A DNA stretch of 64,000 nt from the NCBI GenBank assembly GCA_020633495.1, contig JACKDR010000034.1:4667-68666 (forward strand), read 5' to 3'. Made by a program: the position numbers and the translations under genes. The notes under the pieces are model-generated. The model saw only the letters and a list, made by a program, of their open reading frames with translations, did no database searches and was not told where the DNA came from. Numbering within the stretch: position 1 is the stretch's first letter; every line of letters starts with the position of its first letter. Shown here one piece after another: positions 1 through 8,190 of the stretch. The stretch is from Kofleriaceae bacterium. Lineage in GTDB: Bacteria > Myxococcota_A > Polyangia > Haliangiales > Haliangiaceae.

Positions 1-450
1 CTGCTCGCCGACTCGCTCGACATGTTCGCCGACGCGGCGGTCTACGGGCTGGCGCTGTACGCGGTGGGGCGCGCGGCGCGGGCGCGGGTGAGGACCGCGC
101 ACGTCGCCGGCTGGCTGCAGGCGGTGCTCGCGGTGGGGGCGCTGGTCGAGGTGGTGCGGCGCTTCGTGGCGGGCAGCGAGCCCGAGCCGCCGCTGATCAT
201 GGCGGTCGCCAGCGTCGCGCTGGTCGCCAACGTGGTGTGTCTGTGGCTGGTGTCGCGGCACAAGGCCGGCGGCGCGCACATGAAGGCGAGCGTCATCTTC
301 TCGACCAACGACGTGATCGCGAACCTCGGGGTCATCGGCGCCGGCGCGCTGGTGGGGTGGACCGGGTCGCGCTACCCGGACCTGGTGATCGGCGGGGTCA
401 TCGCCGGGGTCGTGCTGCTGGGCGCGCGCCGGATCCTGCGGCTGCGCTGA
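1..450 (+). CDS. Cation diffusion facilitator family transporter, C-terminal part (cut by window edge)
   Basis: The frame is open from the first base, so the gene starts outside the window and only its last 149 residues are seen. Several hydrophobic helices are visible. A DSLDMFAD segment at the start fits the metal-binding helix II signature of cation diffusion facilitator (CDF) transporters, and a later STNDVIAN segment fits helix V, which usually supplies the other half of the intramembrane metal site. CDF proteins export divalent metal such as zinc or cobalt from the cytoplasm by proton antiport. The usual cytoplasmic C-terminal domain is absent: the protein ends right after the last helix with LRLR. 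Which metal is carried cannot be told. Confidence 0.75.
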   Translation: MLADSLDMFADAAVYGLALYAVGRAARARVRTAHVAGWLQAVLAVGALVEVVRRFVAGSEPEPPLIMAVASVALVANVVCLWLVSRHKAGGAHMKASVIFSTNDVIANLGVIGAGALVGWTGSRYPDLVIGGVIAGVVLLGARRILRLR

Positions 451-636
451 CCGGCGCGGCCCGCGCGGCCCGCGCGGCCAGGTGGCGGGGCCTGCGGGAG
501 TGCGCGCCCCAGCGTCGGGGGTCCCGGGCCCGATCGCGCGACGCGGCGGGCGCCAACGGCGCGAAACCCGCGCGGCCCGGCGGTGGCGCGGTGGTTGCAC
601 CGGCAGGGATCCGCGGACCGCCGCCCGCGCGACGTG

Positions 637-1237
637 ATGACAGACAGCCCCGGCGACAGACGCATGCGCCTCGGTCCGTACGTGCTCGGCGAGCTGCTGG
701 CGCGCGGCGCGACCGCGGCGGTGTTCGGCGCGCAGCGCAGCGGCCCCGCCGGCTTCGTCATGGAGGTCGCGGTCAAGACGCTGCACGGCGACGCGCTGCG
801 GTCGATCGCGCACGTCCGCGATCTGGTGCTCGAGGCCCGCGCGGCGGCCAACGTCGTGCACCCGGGGATCGCGCAGGTCCACGCCCTGGTCGACGAGGGG
901 GACCGGCCGCTGCTGGTGATGGAACGGGTCCGCGGCTGGACGCTGCGCGCGGTGCGCGCGACCGCGGCGCTGACCGGTCAGCCGGTCGCGCCCGAGGTCG
1001 CGGTGGCGCTGATCCGCGCCGCGGCGCGCGCCGCCCACGCTATCCACGACGGCGGCGTGGTCCACCGCGATCTGAGCCCGGACAACCTGCTGGTGTCGCG
1101 CGACGGCCACGTCAAGGTGATCGACTTCGGCGCCGCGGCCTGGGAGCTGACCGAGCGGGTGCGCGCGCGGCCGCCGCCCGCGCTCGACGCGACCTACGCC
1201 GCGCCCGAGGTGTCGCTGGGGCTGCGCGTCGATCCGC
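637..1237 (+). pseudogene. Ser/Thr protein kinase, N-terminal part, interrupted by an IS21 element
   Basis: This is the first 200 codons of a Hanks-type Ser/Thr kinase, starting at ATG 637 (a second ATG at 664 is possible). Visible motifs are a degenerate glycine loop (about residues 18-31), VAVK with Lys47, the catalytic loop HRDLSPDN (143-150), DFG (163-165) and APE (189-191). The Ser after HRDL, in place of Lys, is common in myxobacterial kinases. The frame then runs into insertion sequence DNA and stops at 1305. Removing the element and one copy of the duplicated ATCCGC joins codon 200 in frame to 3728, giving the uninterrupted stretch LRVDPPCDVYTLG. The kinase is therefore very probably inactive in this strain. 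Confidence 0.88.
1232..1237. repeat. Target site duplication, left copy (ATCCGC)
   Basis: The six bases ATCCGC abut the left TG end of the IS element and recur at 3722-3727 directly after its CA end. A direct repeat of 4-8 bases is what IS21-family insertion produces. Removing one copy plus the element restores the kinase reading frame, which confirms the boundary. Confidence 0.88.
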
Positions 1238-1262
1238 TGCTGAGCGACAACTACATCTCCCC
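1238..1262 (+). repeat. Left terminal inverted repeat of the IS21-like element
   Basis: The sequence begins TGCTGAGCGACAACTACATC and continues CTCCCC. It matches, imperfectly, the reverse complement of 3696-3721, with the block CAACTACAT shared. A second degenerate copy follows at about 1263-1285 (GCGACGACAGTTACGTCG). Confidence 0.85.
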
Positions 1263-1347
1263 AGCGACGACAGTTACGTCGCCCCATCCGGCCCGCACGT
1301 CCTGACAGGAACGTGGCCCCGCCGATCGCCCGTCCGACGATCCGGGG

Positions 1348-2859
1348 ATGCGGCCAGTCAGCGACGCGCAAGTAAGGAAGCTGATGGAGGAGATGACCAA
1401 ACACGGCAAGCTCGGCCAGGCCGCCATGAAGGCGGACATGGACCGCAAGACGGCGCGCAAGTACGTCGCCGCCGGCAAGCTGCCGTCGGAGATGAAGGCT
1501 CCGCGCGACTGGCGGACACGGCCTGATCCGTTCGTCGAACACTGGCCAGATGTACAGGCGCGACTCGAGGAGACGCCGGAGCTCGAGGCGCGAGACGCTG
1601 TTCGAGATGCTGTGCGAGGAGCGCCCCGACCGCTACGCCGACGGACAGCTCCGCACGCTGCAGCGCCGGGTGAAGGCGTGGCGTGCGGCGCACGGGCCGG
1701 AGCGGGAGGTCGTGCTCGGCCAGCGGCACCGCGCCGGTGAGGCGGCGCAGACCGACTTCACGACCACCGCCGAGCTCGGCGTGACGATCGCCGGCCAGGC
1801 GTTCGTGCACCTGCTCTGCGTGCTCGTGCTGCCGTACTCGAACTGGCAGTGGGCGACGGTGTGCCTGTCGGAGTCGCTGGCGGCGCTGCGCCGGGGCGTG
1901 CAGCGTGCGCTGTTCCAGCTCGGCCGCGTGCCGCGCCACCACCAGACCGACAACTCGACGGCGGCGACGCACCGGATCCCCCGACGGCGACAAGGGCTTC
2001 GTCGACGGCCGCAGGCGACCGTTCAACGACGGCTACCTCGCGATGATGCGGCACTTCAGGATGACGCCGCGGACGACCGAAGTCGGAGCCAAGGAGCAAG
2101 AACGGCGACGTCGAAGCGGGCCACCGCGCGCTCAAGCGGCGCCTCGAGCAGGCGCTACTGATCCGGGGCAGTCGCGACTTCGCCGACCGCGACGCGTGGC
2201 AGGCGTTCGTCGACGAGCAGCTGCGCAAGGCCAACCGGCGGCGAGGGCCGCGCGTCGGCGAGGAGCTCGCCGCAATGCGCCCGCTCGACGTCGGGCGGCT
2301 GCCCGAGTTCGTCGAGGACACCGCGGTCGTCAGCGAATGGAGCACGATCCGGATCTGCAAGAACGCGTACTCGGTGCCGTCGCGTCTGATCGGCGAGGCG
2401 CTGCGCGTCCATCTCTACGAGGACCGCATCGAGGCGTACTTCGGCGACCAGCTCGAGCTCGCGTGCGAGCGCCTGCGCGGCCGCAACGGGCACCGCATCG
2501 ACTACCGCCACGTGATCTGGTCGCTCGTCCGCAAGCCCGGCGGGTTCGCGCGCTACGTCTACCGCGAGGAGATGTTCCCGTCGGTGGTGTTCCGCCGGGC
2601 GTACGACGCGATCCAGACGCCGCACCATGGCACCGCCGGCGACCTCGAGTACCTGCGGATCCTCTACCTCGCCGCGAGCACGATGCAGGTCGACGTCGAG
2701 GCCGCGCTCGTCGCGCTGTTCGACCAGGCCGAGCCGATCACCGCCGACCGGGTCAAGGAGCTGGTCGGGCGCGCCGCGACGCCAGCGATCCCCGACCTCG
2801 TCGCACCGACGGTCGATCTGCTCGCGTACGACCAGCTCCTGACGGAGGTGGCGGCATGA
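1348..2859 (+). pseudogene. istA: IS21 transposase istA, three frameshifts
   Basis: IstA is the DDE transposase of IS21 elements and acts together with IstB. The N-terminal part has the helix-turn-helix region. The core follows with AQTDFT and HQTDN supplying the first two Asp residues, and the C-terminal part ends TEVAA. The protein is only obtained by reading three frames in turn: a single extra base lies near 1590 (after ELEAR, before TLFEM), one in the run of five C at about 1979-1983 (HRIP before DGDKGF), and one near 2100 (GAKEQ before NGDVEAGH). Each shift is +1 and the total comes back to the starting frame. Either the copy has decayed or the assembly has indel errors; the overall homology call is secure. 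Confidence 0.88.
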
Positions 2860-3685
2860 CGACGATCACCGCCGACGCGCCCGTGGCGATGCTCCTGCGC
2901 GTCCTCAAGCTGCCCACCATCGCGCGTCACGCCGACAGGATCGCCGCGATCGCCGAGCGGGACGGCTGGACGTTCGGCCACTACCTCCGCCACCTGATCG
3001 TGCTCGAGCTCGAGGAGCGCAAGCGCCGGCGGATCGAGCGCAACCAGCGCGACTCCGACCTGCCCGGCGAGAAGACCCTGGCCACGCTCGATCGCAGGCG
3101 CCCCCGCCCGCCGTGGCGAAGCTCCTGCCGACCCTGTGCGAGGGTGCGTTCCTCGACCGCGGCGACAACGTGCTCCTGTTCGGTCTGCCCGGCCGCGGCA
3201 AGACCCACGTCGTGTGCGCGATCGGCCACGAGCTGATCCGCCGCGGCCACCGCGTCCTGTTCACCCCGACCTACGCGCTCGTGCAGCGCCTCCTCGCCGC
3301 CAAGCGCGACCTCCGACTGGAGAAGGAGCTCGACACCATCGACCACTTCGACGCCGTGATCCTCGACGACATCGGCTACGTCCAGCAGAACCGCGACGAG
3401 ATGGAGGTCCTGTTCACCTTCCTCGCCGCCCGCTACGAGCGTCGCAGCGTCCTCATCACCAGTAACCTCGTGTTCAGCGAGTGGAACCGGATCTTCAAGG
3501 ACCCGATGACCACCGCCGCCGCGATCGACCGCCTCGTCCACCACGCCACGATCCTCGAGATGGCCGGACCCTCGATCCGCGCCGAGGAAGCCCGCAAGGA
3601 GGCCACCACCGCACTGACGACAACTACCTCGACGACAACTACCCCTGAGCCTCAACCCTCAACCATGGAGGTTGGGGAGATGTAG
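2856..3685 (+). pseudogene. istB: IS21 helper ATPase istB, one frameshift
   Basis: IstB is the AAA+ ATPase that assists IstA in target selection and strand transfer. It starts at ATG 2856, overlapping the istA stop by four bases (ATGA), the normal arrangement. After about 80 codons (ending GEKTLATLD) the frame must shift by minus one near 3095-3105. The rest then reads normally: Walker A GLPGRGKTH, Walker B AVILDDIGYV, and the family segments LITSNLVFSEW and TAAAIDRLVHH. The last 20 or so residues are Thr-rich because the gene runs into the terminal repeats. The single-base loss would truncate the protein before its ATPase site. Confidence 0.88.
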
Positions 3686-3695
3686 TTGTCGTCGC

Positions 3696-3721
3696 GGGGA
3701 GAATGTAGTTGACGCCATCCA
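3696..3721 (-). repeat. Right terminal inverted repeat of the IS21-like element
   Basis: Read on the minus strand it starts TGGATGGCGTCAACTACATT and continues CTCCCC, matching the left end imperfectly. An inner copy lies at about 3674-3695, and two more GACAACTAC units overlap the 3' end of istB. Confidence 0.85.
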
Positions 3722-3727
3722 ATCCGC
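3722..3727. repeat. Target site duplication, right copy (ATCCGC)
   Basis: It is an exact copy of 1232-1237, placed directly after the terminal CA of the element. The kinase reading frame resumes at 3728. Confidence 0.88.
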
Positions 3728-4112
3728 CGTGCGACGTCTACACGCTGGGCGCGGTGCTGCACGAGCTGTGCGTGGGTCGGCCACCGCGCGGCGCCGGCGC
3801 GCTGACGCCGGCGCGCGGCCCCTCGCCCCCTCGCCTGCCCGACGCCCTGGTCGCGGTCATCGAGCGCACGCTGCGGCACCGCCCCGACGAGCGGTTCGCC
3901 AGCGCGGCGGATCTCGCGGAGGCGCTCGACGACGTCGCCGCCGACCTGCGCTGGCGCACCGGACCGCCGCGGGTCGCGCGCTACCTCGACGAGCTGTTCG
4001 CGGCGCGCCCGACCGCGCCGCTGGCGGCGCGCCGCGCCGGAGCGAGCCGGGCCGCACCCGGGTCCGCGTGCTCCGCGCGGCCGGCGCGGTCCGGCGGCGC
4101 GCGCCGGGCTGA
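3728..4112 (+). pseudogene. Ser/Thr protein kinase, C-terminal part, after the IS element
   Basis: The frame continues the split kinase: PPCDVYTLGAVLHEL is subdomain IX (the Asp and Gly are the usual DxWSxG equivalents), and HRPDERFASAADLAEAL is the C-lobe end typical of Hanks kinases. After about residue 100 of this part the true end is unclear. The kinase frame stays open into the methyltransferase ORF downstream. A second frame with all-GC third positions gives a basic tail (RTRVRVLRAAGAVRR) stopping at 4112, which would need one frameshift. I place the end at 4112 with low certainty. No promoter is visible that would express this half alone. Confidence 0.7.
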
Positions 4113-4179
4113 GCGGCGCGGTCGGCGCGCGGCGGCGCCGCGCTTCACGGCCGCCGGTCGCGCGCGCGATAGTCGGGCA

Positions 4180-4842
4180 ATGGCGACGGATCCGGACCTC
4201 GACCCCGACGACGTGCCGAGCCCGATCGATCTGCGCGACCCCGACACGGCGCGGGCGTGGCTGGCCGACGCGGAGCTGCGGCGACCGTTCCGGCCGGCGG
4301 TGCGGGCGCGCATCGCCGAGGAGGTGAAGGCGCGCGGAGCGACGCGCGTGCTCGAGCTCGGCGGCGGGCCCGGGCTGCTCGCCGAGGCCGTCGTGGCCGC
4401 GACCGGCGCGGCGTACACGCTGGTCGACTTCTCGCCGCCGATGCTGGCGATGGCGCGGCAGCGCGCACCGACGGCCCGCGGCGTGCTGCGCGACCTGCGC
4501 GACCCGGGCTGGGTCGAGGGGCTGGGCCGGTTCGACGCGGCGGTGACGATGCAGGCGGTCCACGAGCTGCGGCACAAGCGACGCGCGCCACGGCTGTACG
4601 CGCAGGTGCACGGGCTCCTCGAGCCCGGCGCGGTGTTCGTGGTGTGTGACCACACGCCGTCGGACGCGCGGCCGCTGTACATGACCGCGGAAGAGCAGCA
4701 CGCGGCGCTCGGCGCGGCGGGGTTCGTCGACGTCACGACGGTGATGACGGTGGACTCGCTCTACGTGATCACGGCTGCGCGACCCGCGGGCGCGGCGACG
4801 GGTCGAGCGGCTGGCCAGCCCTCGCTCGCCCCGACGCCGTAA
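4180..4842 (+). CDS. Class I SAM-dependent methyltransferase
   Basis: The protein has 220 residues. Motif I is VLELGGGPG at about residues 57-65, followed by an acidic post-I strand ending TLVDFSPPMLAMA and a motif IV-like FDAAVTMQAVHEL. This is the fold of small-molecule or ubiquinone/UbiE-like methyltransferases; the substrate cannot be read from the sequence. I chose ATG 4180 because the following residues start the conserved domain, while the upstream in-frame sequence is kinase tail and low-complexity Arg/Ala. The frame is open from the kinase without a stop, so a kinase-methyltransferase fusion cannot be excluded from frame alone, but composition argues for two genes. Confidence 0.8.
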   Translation: MATDPDLDPDDVPSPIDLRDPDTARAWLADAELRRPFRPAVRARIAEEVKARGATRVLELGGGPGLLAEAVVAATGAAYTLVDFSPPMLAMARQRAPTARGVLRDLRDPGWVEGLGRFDAAVTMQAVHELRHKRRAPRLYAQVHGLLEPGAVFVVCDHTPSDARPLYMTAEEQHAALGAAGFVDVTTVMTVDSLYVITAARPAGAATGRAAGQPSLAPTP

Positions 4843-4846
4843 CGGG

Positions 4847-5872
4847 TCAGCGCGACGCCACCGGTGGCCTGGCCCCGGCGGCCCCGACGGCGCCCGTCGC
4901 GCCGGTCGCGGCCGAGCACGCGAGCCCGCCGGCGATCGGGCTCGGCGCCTGCAGCCCGCGGAACAGGCCCAGGTAGGCCGAGACGCCGCGCCCCGGCACG
5001 CCGAACAGCGGGTTCTCGTCGCGGCGCGGTCGCACGTGAACCGTGACGACGCCGAGCTGCTGGCTGGCGAGGTCCCACTTGGCGGTGTACTCCCGCTGCC
5101 CCGCGAGGCCCGGGACGGTGGCGTCGGCGAGCAGGCGCCACAGCCCCCAGTCGCCCTGGTGTGACAGCTGGCCGGTCGCGCCGAGGCCCTTGGCGGTGAG
5201 GCTGGCGCCGCGCGCGTCCCCGGTGCCGGGCCAGCGCAGGGGCTGCCACGACCGCGGGCCGTTGCGGTACTTCACCGTGGTGCCGTCGACGGTCAGGTCG
5301 ATCTCGGTGACGCCGGGCGTGCCATCGATCTGGACCTCGAACTCGAAGGTCGGCGTCGTCGCGCCGGGCGGGAACAGGACCGTGCCGAGGTCGGCGACCC
5401 GGCCGAGGAAGCCGGGCAGCGCCGCGTCGACGGTCACGCCCGCGGCCGCGGCCGTGTCGGCGATGGCGAAGACGCCGCCGTCTCGCGGCACGAGCGTGGC
5501 CAGGGAGGCGTCGTAGAACTGCCACAGCGGCCCCTGGCCGGGCGCGAACCACCGGGTGAAGTCGTCGAGCGGCAGATCGGCCCCCGCGGCCGAGAACGGG
5601 TACGCGTCGGCGACCTGCGCGAACGGCTGGGCGACCGACGCGCACCACCCGCTGTCGAGCTGCGCCGCGCGCGACGGCGGGTCGGGCGCGGGCGGCTGCG
5701 GCGAGTCGGGCGCCGGCGTGTCCGGCACCGGCGTGGGTGTCGGCGTCGGCCCGGGTGCCGGCGGGACGATCACGCACCCGGCGACCAGCGCGGCGATGAA
5801 GATCGGCAGCGACGCGGCGGACACCGGCCGGCGCGACGGGTCGAGCGGACGTGGGGAGGCGCGGCGGGACAT
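4847..5872 (-). CDS. Lipoprotein consisting of a stand-alone TssM/IcmF C-terminal domain
   Basis: The protein has 341 residues. It begins with an Arg-rich start, a hydrophobic stretch and the lipobox LVAGC (Cys33), followed by a Pro/Thr-rich linker to about residue 66. The rest resembles the periplasmic C-terminal domain of the type VI secretion protein TssM/IcmF: YPFSAAGADLPLDDFTRWFAPG, a segment equivalent to the Phe/Pro-rich strand VLFPPGATTPTFEFEV, then WPGTGDARG and GDWGLWRLL. TssM normally has about 1100-1200 residues with a GTPase-like and transmembrane N-terminal part, all of which is missing here. No other tss gene is nearby. A role at the envelope is inferred from the lipobox. Confidence 0.72.
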   Translation of the reverse strand: MSRRASPRPLDPSRRPVSAASLPIFIAALVAGCVIVPPAPGPTPTPTPVPDTPAPDSPQPPAPDPPSRAAQLDSGWCASVAQPFAQVADAYPFSAAGADLPLDDFTRWFAPGQGPLWQFYDASLATLVPRDGGVFAIADTAAAAGVTVDAALPGFLGRVADLGTVLFPPGATTPTFEFEVQIDGTPGVTEIDLTVDGTTVKYRNGPRSWQPLRWPGTGDARGASLTAKGLGATGQLSHQGDWGLWRLLADATVPGLAGQREYTAKWDLASQQLGVVTVHVRPRRDENPLFGVPGRGVSAYLGLFRGLQAPSPIAGGLACSAATGATGAVGAAGARPPVASR

Positions 5873-5991
5873 GCCGCGGACAGTACTCCGTCGCGGCGCC
5901 GCCGCGGCGGTCGTGGGCGGCGCCCGCCTCGCGGCCGTGATCGTCCCGGACGGACGGGGCCACGAACGCATCTGCCGGTCTCCTGGCGTCC

Positions 5992-6978
5992 TCACCCGCG
6001 CGACGCGCGCCACGCGGCGATGGCGTCGTCGACGACGCGGACTCGGTCGGCCGCGGGCAGGTCGACCGGGTCGTCGCGCAGGGCGAACGGGTTGATCTCG
6101 ACGTCCTTGCCGGCGGCGACGTCGCGCGCGGTGGCCTCGGCCACGACGTTCGAGAAGTCGCGCGCGCGGCGCAGGAGGCGCTGGCGGAGGCCGTCGAGGA
6201 TCGGCTCGAGGCCGCGCTGACCGAAGGTGAGCGTGCCGGCGCACGCGTCGAGCTGGGCCTCGAAGCGGTCACGATGATCGATCAGCCGGAGCTCGGGCAC
6301 GTGGCGCGCGAGGCGGGCGCCGACCTCGGCGGCAGGATGGGCGTACCAGAGCTCGATGGTTCCGCGCACGAGGTCGACGTGGGTGCCCGCGCTCGGCAGC
6401 TCGGGCAGGTGGAGCTCGTCGCGGCCGACCGCGGCGGCGGCGCGCACCGCGTCGGCACGCACGATCATCGGCCGGTGCGAGTCGAGCGGGAAGATCCGGA
6501 TCGTGCCGTCGTCCAGGCGCGCCGAGACCGCGCCGCTCACCCAGCTCGGGTCCTCGGGCGCGGCCAGGTCGATCGGCCCGGCGTCGTCGGCGCGATCGAC
6601 CAGGACGCGCGCGCGCGGCACGCCACACGCGTCCGCCAGGTCGGCGATGCCCTCGTACGCCCAGCGCACGTCCCAGCCGCGCCACGGCCCGCGCATCAGC
6701 GCCAGGAAGACACGGCGCTCGGCGATGTCGTACTCGAGGTCCTCGCCGCCCCAGAACAGGAGCAGCCGGCGATCGTGGTCGAGCACGACGCCGCCCTCGG
6801 CCCAGACCTCGTCGAGCCACTCGGCGCCATCGGCCTCGCTGCGCTGGGCGCGGATCATGCGCTCGGCGTGGGCCGGCCCGAAGAAGATCTCGTCGGGCAG
6901 CGTGGTCGCGCGCCAGTGCGAGTAGAAGAGCTCGATCCGTCCGCCGGCGATCACGACGAGGTTGGCGCGTTGCCCCAT
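5992..6978 (-). CDS. Conserved hypothetical protein (328 aa)
   Basis: The protein is cytoplasmic by appearance, with no signal peptide or membrane segment. It starts MGQRANLVVIAGGRIELFYSH, and the stretch EWLDEVWAEGGVVLDHD followed by LLLFWGGED and YEGIADLADACG resembles a family of bacterial proteins of unknown function that I recall from actinobacteria and myxobacteria but cannot name. It has many Trp, Asp and Glu residues and no catalytic motif that I recognise. It is followed at 119 bases by the divergence-free start of the TssM-like lipoprotein gene on the same strand, so co-transcription is possible but not shown. Confidence 0.7.
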   Translation of the reverse strand: MGQRANLVVIAGGRIELFYSHWRATTLPDEIFFGPAHAERMIRAQRSEADGAEWLDEVWAEGGVVLDHDRRLLLFWGGEDLEYDIAERRVFLALMRGPWRGWDVRWAYEGIADLADACGVPRARVLVDRADDAGPIDLAAPEDPSWVSGAVSARLDDGTIRIFPLDSHRPMIVRADAVRAAAAVGRDELHLPELPSAGTHVDLVRGTIELWYAHPAAEVGARLARHVPELRLIDHRDRFEAQLDACAGTLTFGQRGLEPILDGLRQRLLRRARDFSNVVAEATARDVAAGKDVEINPFALRDDPVDLPAADRVRVVDDAIAAWRASRG

Positions 6979-7031
6979 GGCGGCAGGCTACGATGCTTCG
7001 CGTCCCGGCGCCGCGCCGGTTCGCGTTCCGC

Positions 7032-7646
7032 TCACCGGCGACGCGCGGCGGACGCGGCGGTGAGGGCCTCGACCAGGGGCGCCACGGTCTCGCGGTCCAG
7101 GCGCGCCGCCCGCGCGGCGGCGAAGCGCTGCATCGCGCCATCGAGCGCGGCCAGCCGGGCCTCGACGGCGTCGAGCTGGCCGCGGCGGTGCAGCTCGCGG
7201 CGCAGCGTGGTGCACACGTAGTGGACGCAGCGCGCCGGGCGATGGCGCACCGCCAGCGTGCAGCCCGTGGCGGCGCGGAAGGCGCACCCCGCGGGCGCCT
7301 CGCGAGGCGCGACGAGATCGCCGGGACCGGTGCCGGCGTGGGCGAGCGCGGCCAGCTCGCGGTCGTCGAACAGGCTGGCGGTGTCGCCGGCGCAGCAGGC
7401 GCCGCCGGCGTGGTGCCCGACCGGCCACGGCTGGCCGGCCGCGCACGACCCGCACGAGGTCACCGCGCGCAGCTCGGCGACCACCGCGAGCTTGCGGTCG
7501 TGGACCTCGCGCGCCAGCGCGCGCTCGTCGGCGTCGATCGTCGCGGCGCGCTCGTCGCGCAGGCGGCGGCGCAGCGCGATCAGCTCGTCGGCGCGCGCCG
7601 ACGGCTGCCGGAGCCGGATCAGGAGGCGCTCGACCGCGATCAGCAC
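7032..7646 (-). CDS. Cys-rich protein, YkgJ-like cluster-binding family (tentative)
   Basis: This protein has 204 residues and starts at GTG 7646. After an N-terminal alpha-helical segment there are eight Cys: C65 and C68 (CGSC), C84-C85, C121, C129, C140 and C145. The run GCAFRAATGC followed by RPARCVHYVC matches the Cys spacing and RP motif of YkgJ-type zinc- or iron-sulfur-binding proteins, whose biochemical role is poorly known. The region between holds GGACCAGDT, a second expected Cys pair. The C-terminal third is Arg/Ala-rich helix. The family assignment rests on the Cys pattern only. Confidence 0.6.
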   Translation of the reverse strand: MLIAVERLLIRLRQPSARADELIALRRRLRDERAATIDADERALAREVHDRKLAVVAELRAVTSCGSCAAGQPWPVGHHAGGACCAGDTASLFDDRELAALAHAGTGPGDLVAPREAPAGCAFRAATGCTLAVRHRPARCVHYVCTTLRRELHRRGQLDAVEARLAALDGAMQRFAAARAARLDRETVAPLVEALTAASAARRR

Positions 7647-7713
7647 CTCGACAAGCTAGCGCGGGATGCGCGATCGCGACAGCGTGGCCGCGCGATCCAG
7701 AGCTCCCCGTCGG

Positions 7714-8190
7714 TCACCGGAGCTCCACGTCGGCGCCGGCCTCCTGGAGCTGCTTCTTGATCGCCTCGGCCTCGTCGCGCGGGACCTGCGCCTTGATCAC
7801 GACCGGCGCCGACTCGACGAGGGTCTTGGCCTCCTTGAGCCCGAGCCCGGGGATGATCATGCGGACCGCCTTGATGACCTCGATCTTCTTGGGGCCGAAC
7901 GACCTCATGAGCACGTCGAACTCGGTCTGTTCCTCGCGCACCTCCTCGACGGGGGCCGGGCCGCCCGGCCCGACCGCGACGGCGGCCGAGGCGGCCTCGA
8001 CGCCCCACCTGTCCTCGAGCTGCTTGACCAGGTCGGCGACGTCACGGACCGTGAGGGCGTCGAGGTAGTCGATGACCTGGTCGCGCGTGATGTTCTCGCT
8101 GGCGCGAGCCGCGCGGTGCGTCGAGCACACCAGCTGGAACACCAGCGCGCCGAGCAGCATCGGGATGACGTGACGGAGCCCGGGGCGCAT
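7714..8190 (-). CDS. Ribosomal protein bL12 paralogue with N-terminal hydrophobic segment
   Basis: Residues about 34-66 match the bL12 dimerisation domain (ITRDQVIDYLDALTVRDVAD, ending DRWGVEA). A short hinge follows, then residues 86-158 match the complete C-terminal domain (EQTEFDVLM, KKIEVIKAVR, GLGLKEAKTLVE, EAEAIKKQLQEAGA). Ahead of this sit some 33 extra residues with a hydrophobic helix (about 8-22), absent from the ribosomal protein, which suggests membrane anchoring or export. The start ATG overlaps the stop of the upstream lipoprotein gene (TGATG), so the two are translationally coupled. An in-frame GTG at 8130 could give a form lacking most of the hydrophobic segment. Neither rplJ nor any other ribosomal gene is nearby. 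Confidence 0.85.
   Translation of the reverse strand: MRPGLRHVIPMLLGALVFQLVCSTHRAARASENITRDQVIDYLDALTVRDVADLVKQLEDRWGVEAASAAVAVGPGGPAPVEEVREEQTEFDVLMRSFGPKKIEVIKAVRMIIPGLGLKEAKTLVESAPVVIKAQVPRDEAEAIKKQLQEAGADVELR

Larger units (their letters stand above)
1238..3721. mobile_element. IS21-family insertion sequence (istA/istB), 2484 bp
   Basis: The element starts TG and ends CA, is flanked by 6-bp direct repeats, and carries istA and istB in the usual order with an ATGA overlap at 2856-2859. The two ends share an imperfect inverted repeat; the core CAACTACAT followed by CTCCCC is found at both. Further copies of the motif GACAACTAC lie just inside each end, two at the left (1238-1285) and several at the right (about 3617-3717), as is typical of the transposase binding sites of this family. 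Both genes carry frameshifts, so this copy is probably not autonomous if the sequence is right. It is inserted in a kinase gene. Confidence 0.92.

Noticed and set aside
3728..4842. A kinase-methyltransferase fusion protein
   Set aside because: The connecting frame is open, but residues between are Arg/Ala-rich with no domain, and a start at ATG 4180 fits the methyltransferase well. Left as a question in the findings.
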